A DNA stretch of 50,437 bases from Spirochaetaceae bacterium (lineage in GTDB: Bacteria; Spirochaetota; Spirochaetia; DSM-27196; SKKC01). The stretch covers positions 1 through 50,437 of the forward strand of contig RECN01000175.1 of NCBI GenBank assembly GCA_007694005.1, given 5' to 3'. A program made the translations under genes and the position numbers. The notes under the pieces were generated by a model. The model saw only the letters and a list, made by a program, of their open reading frames with translations. It was not told the DNA's origin and made no database searches. Within the stretch, counting starts at the first letter, position 1, and the number at the start of each line of letters is the position of its first letter. This document shows, in pieces, positions 47,298-50,437 of this stretch.

Positions 47298-50200
47298 CTA
47301 CCCGATGATGTAGCGTATGCCCTCAAGAGGGATGCGCAGCCAGTCGGGCCTGTTGTCCAGTTCGTACCCGAGCTCATAGATTGCCTTCTCAAGCAGGAAG
47401 AGCTCCAGAAGCACTCGCCGGTCCTGTTCGTCGCGGGGCACCAGATCGCTGTCTCCGATGGCCTCGAAGTAAGACTGCAGGTAGACGCTCGACGTAGCCA
47501 GATACCAGGGTTCAAGCCACTGATGCAGATCTTCCTGTTCGCTCAGACCACTGTTCCCGAGATAGCCCGCCCAGATCGCGTAGTGGAAGCTTCGAAGCAT
47601 GCCAGCGACATCCCGGAAGGGAGAAAATTTGAGCCGGCGTTCGGATATCGGCCTGGCCGGCTCACCTTCCATGTCTATGAATACGAAGTCACGACCGGTG
47701 AACAGTACCTGTCCGAGATGATAGTCACCGTGTATGCGCGTTTTCTTTGCGTCGATCTTGTGGTCACGGATGCGGCTGAGGCGGTCAACGATCGCGTCTT
47801 CGCGCGCGAGGATGAACTCAAGACGCGCTGCCGATTCGTCATCGACCTTTTTGATGGTTTTTCTGACCCGCTGCAATACCTGTTTCAACAGCGCGCGCGA
47901 GCTCTGATACATACCGCGCTGATAGAGAAGGCTGAACGGCTCCGGTGCCGACTGAGCGTCGGTACCGATGTTGCCGAGGGCGATGTGAAGCTCGGCGGTC
48001 TGGCGTCCGAGGGTTCGAATCATTTCCAGAAAGTAACCGTCGATCGCGTCGATGAACGGATGAGTCAGCTGATCGTCTACTGAGTCAAATATGCTCTTCT
48101 GTTTTGGTGCGGCCTGCTCGGGAGGGATTGAGGAACTGAGCATGAACTCCAGGTAGCGGTCGACTGCGCCGCGGGTAAACGCCCAGGCGTCGCCTTCGTT
48201 CGCGACAAAATCTACCATGAGACCAGCGGCCGAGCTTCCGCCCTGCTTTCCGGACCATTGATACGTGAGGTGACCTCTGTAGGTCGGCACAAGTCCGTCT
48301 GGTCCGCCGGGCGCGCTGAGTTTGCGTATGAGTTCGACGTCCGGATTCTCACCAGGCTCCAGTTTCCGGTACAATTTCAAGAACAGGCTGTTTCCGTAGA
48401 TGATGGACGTGTTCGACTGTTCGACTCCGAGGACCTTACTTTCGCGCAGGCCGTCTTCGGGGGATCGGCTCCGGCCAGCCGTAATACCCGCGAACTCTCC
48501 GCTCGCGCTTTTCAGTTTACGCTTACGCAGCAGCAGCTCGAGCAGTGCGCTGCGGAATGCGGACGAAAAGGTAGCATCGTAGAGGTACCCGTCTGTACCG
48601 CCGTACTGTATCGGGCAGATGATCGACTCCGGAGCCCGGCCATCGAGCTCGTCCGCTTCTTCTCCGGTGGCGACTGCAAGCGGGATCTGATAGTGTTCGG
48701 CGTCGCGGTCTGCGTACTCATACGTGAGGATGCAGAGCCGGTCCTCCCCGAGCGCCATGCAGTCGCTGATTCTGGTGCGGCGCACTTTCCGGCTCTTGCT
48801 GCGAAACCATCGGCAGGTCTCAACATACGACGGCAGAATCGTGGTGCCAAGTTCATCGAGCAGTTTCTGGCTCATGCGCTTCCAGTCGCCTTTGGCGACG
48901 GTCAGAACCCTGTCGCCGTCGCTCCCTGAACCGCGGTGATCCACGGGAGGGACAAGTTCAAACCAGAAGTAGTCGTACCCGCCTATGGTCAGAACAAAGT
49001 CCTCGTCAGGAATACGGTTGAACTCGTTCTGCCCGAAGACCTCTCGCAGTTGATAGCCGACCTGTTCGCGAAGGTCGAGATCGACCATCTGCACGTGGCG
49101 CGAAAGGTTGACAACACAAAGGATCGTTTCGTCATCTGTCTCACGCAGATAACTCAGGACGTGGGTGTTGCTCGACGGGACAAAGGTGAGTTTGCCGCGG
49201 CTGAAGGCGCGATAGCGCTTACGGGTTGCCAGAAGCCGCTTTGTCCACCAGAGCAGAGAACTCGGGTTCTCCTGCTGCGTGGCGACGTTGATACTTTCGT
49301 AGTGATACTCCGGATCGATGTTGACCGGCAGGTACAGCTTCTGCGGGTTCGCTGCAGAGAAACCCGCGTTCCGGTCCGGTGTCCACTGCATGGGTGTACG
49401 TACACCGTCCCGGTCTCCGAGGTAGACGTTGTCACCCATGCCGATCTCATCACCATAGTAGAGCACCGGAGTTCCCGGCAGCGACATGAGCAGCACGTTC
49501 AGCAGTTCCATGAGCCGCCGGTCGTTGTCGAGCAGGGGGGCGAGTCTGCGCCTGATCCCGACGTTCAGGCGTTGCCGGGGATCGCGAGCGTAGACCTGAT
49601 ACATGTAGTCCCGCTCTTCGTCGGTCACCATTTCGAGGGTCAGTTCGTCGTGGTTGCGCAGGAATATACCCCACTGCGCTGAGGTCGGTATGTCCGGTGT
49701 CTGCTCGAGGATATCGATGATGGGAAAACGGTCTTCGCGCTTCACCCCCATGAACAGACGTGGCATGAGGGGAAAATGAAAGCACATGTGGCACTCGTCG
49801 TTATCCCCGAAATATTTAACCGAGTCCTCGGGCCACTGGTTGGCTTCACCGAGCAGCATGCACCCGGGGTGATTGGTGTCGACGTGGGAGCGCATCTTTC
49901 GCAGGAACTCGTGGGTTTCCGGGAGGTTTTCGCAGTTGGTGCCTTCGCGTTCGAAAAGGTAGGGAATCGCGTCGAGACGAAGTCCGTCGACTCCCATCCT
50001 GAACCAGAAGTCCAGGACCTTCAGTACGGCATTCTGTACCTCGATGTTATCGAAATTCAGGTCGGGCTGATTCGAGTAGAAACGGTGCCAGTAGTAGGCC
50101 TTTGCCACCGGATCCCACGCCCAGTTACTCGTTTCGGTATCCTTGAAAATTATGCGGGCGTCTGCGTAGCGGTCCGGAGTATCACTCCACACATAATAGT

Positions 50201-50437
50201 CGCGAAACTTACTGTCCGGTTTTGCACGGCGTGCCCGGTCGAACCAGGGATGCTGATTGGAGGTGTGGTTAATGACGAGCTCGGTAATGACCTGCATGTC
50301 ACGAGCGTGGGCTTCTTTCAGGAAGCGCTTGAAATCCTGCAGCGTTCCGTAGGCAGGATGAACCTGGGTGTAATCGCTTATATCGTAGCCGTCGTCGAAC
50401 CATGCCCTGATCATTGAATCGGGCATGCGCGGCCGCG
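47298..50437 (-). CDS. treS: Trehalose synthase-maltokinase fusion (5' end outside the window)
   Basis: At least 1,042 residues are visible; the gene runs off the window, and the N-terminal strand and first helix of the GH13 barrel are missing, so the ATG at 50426 is probably internal. The TreS part covers about the first 530 residues: [50 protein letters not shown] with nucleophile D152, [12 protein letters not shown] with E194, and [13 protein letters not shown] with D260. A maltokinase follows: [31 protein letters not shown], and the kinase motif HGDYHLGQ at 899-906 with [11 protein letters not shown]. TreS interconverts maltose and trehalose; the kinase makes maltose 1-phosphate, the substrate of GlgE. 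No glgE is in view. It is the first visible gene of the operon with treZ and the GH57 gene. Confidence 0.93.
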   Translation of the reverse strand, partial: RPRMPDSMIRAWFDDGYDISDYTQVHPAYGTLQDFKRFLKEAHARDMQVITELVINHTSNQHPWFDRARRAKPDSKFRDYYVWSDTPDRYADARIIFKDTETSNWAWDPVAKAYYWHRFYSNQPDLNFDNIEVQNAVLKVLDFWFRMGVDGLRLDAIPYLFEREGTNCENLPETHEFLRKMRSHVDTNHPGCMLLGEANQWPEDSVKYFGDNDECHMCFHFPLMPRLFMGVKREDRFPIIDILEQTPDIPTSAQWGIFLRNHDELTLEMVTDEERDYMYQVYARDPRQRLNVGIRRRLAPLLDNDRRLMELLNVLLMSLPGTPVLYYGDEIGMGDNVYLGDRDGVRTPMQWTPDRNAGFSAANPQKLYLPVNIDPEYHYESINVATQQENPSSLLWWTKRLLATRKRYRAFSRGKLTFVPSSNTHVLSYLRETDDETILCVVNLSRHVQMVDLDLREQVGYQLREVFGQNEFNRIPDEDFVLTIGGYDYFWFELVPPVDHRGSGSDGDRVLTVAKGDWKRMSQKLLDELGTTILPSYVETCRWFRSKSRKVRRTRISDCMALGEDRLCILTYEYADRDAEHYQIPLAVATGEEADELDGRAPESIICPIQYGGTDGYLYDATFSSAFRSALLELLLRKRKLKSASGEFAGITAGRSRSPEDGLRESKVLGVEQSNTSIIYGNSLFLKLYRKLEPGENPDVELIRKLSAPGGPDGLVPTYRGHLTYQWSGKQGGSSAAGLMVDFVANEGDAWAFTRGAVDRYLEFMLSSSIPPEQAAPKQKSIFDSVDDQLTHPFIDAIDGYFLEMIRTLGRQTAELHIALGNIGTDAQSAPEPFSLLYQRGMYQSSRALLKQVLQRVRKTIKKVDDESAARLEFILAREDAIVDRLSRIRDHKIDAKKTRIHGDYHLGQVLFTGRDFVFIDMEGEPARPISERRLKFSPFRDVAGMLRSFHYAIWAGYLGNSGLSEQEDLHQWLEPWYLATSSVYLQSYFEAIGDSDLVPRDEQDRRVLLELFLLEKAIYELGYELDNRPDWLRIPLEGIRYIIG

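Noticed and set aside
50429-50436. A GCGGCCGC word at the window end that could mark a cloning or contig boundary
   Set aside because: The same word also occurs elsewhere inside genes (for example near 1611 and 15773), as expected in GC-rich DNA. It is not evidence of an artificial end.

Overview
The window looks like chromosomal DNA of a free-living spirochaete (Spirochaetota). This rests on gene content, not on a marker gene. It has an OmpA-type protein with many FlgD-like Ig repeats and a GHAN peptidoglycan motif, a double cyclic-nucleotide-binding protein, two methyl-accepting chemotaxis proteins, Big_5-type lipoproteins beside an RND exporter, and a signal-peptide-bearing protein of about 2,700 residues. 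Genes are packed tightly, many start and stop codons overlap, and three convergent pairs overlap at their 3' ends. I see no rRNA, tRNA, CRISPR array, insertion sequence or prophage.

Layout. 1-3.4 kb: an exported formylglycine-generating-enzyme-like (SUMF1) protein and a chemoreceptor with CZB-like and hemerythrin domains. 3.5-6.5 kb: a 961-residue repeat/OmpA envelope protein closed by a strong terminator. 6.5-8.7 kb: a three-gene unit ending in an MscS-type channel. 8.8-11.1 kb: a GH65 disaccharide phosphorylase. 11.2-14.9 kb: a predicted outer-membrane protein, murB and cysS. 15-18.2 kb: an ECF sigma factor operon with a putative anti-sigma factor, a periplasmic protein and a TIG/transglutaminase-fold protein that lacks catalytic Cys and His. 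18.2-22.9 kb: a second chemoreceptor, glyA and the cyclic-nucleotide-binding protein.

22.7-34.0 kb (minus strand) is one tightly coupled six-gene operon: TolC-like protein, adaptor lipoprotein, two Ig-like (Big_5-type) proteins, and two RND proteins, the second of which lacks the usual proton-relay Asp. Divergent from it, at 34.1-42.2 kb, is the giant exported protein. It is mostly predicted coiled coil, with a hydrophobic Gly/Ala-rich segment and a C-terminal Cys motif reminiscent of C39-like peptidases. An exported MsrB follows.

43.0-50.4 kb (minus strand) is an alpha-glucan/trehalose operon: a trehalose synthase-maltokinase fusion (5' end outside the window), treZ and a GH57 protein. Together with the distant GH65 phosphorylase this suggests active interconversion of glycogen or malto-oligosaccharides with trehalose and maltose.

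The best candidate for something undescribed is the 22.7-42.2 kb block: an exporter operon with two Ig-like proteins built in and an unequal RND pair, back to back with a giant secreted protein. A functional link between the two is a hypothesis from gene arrangement only.
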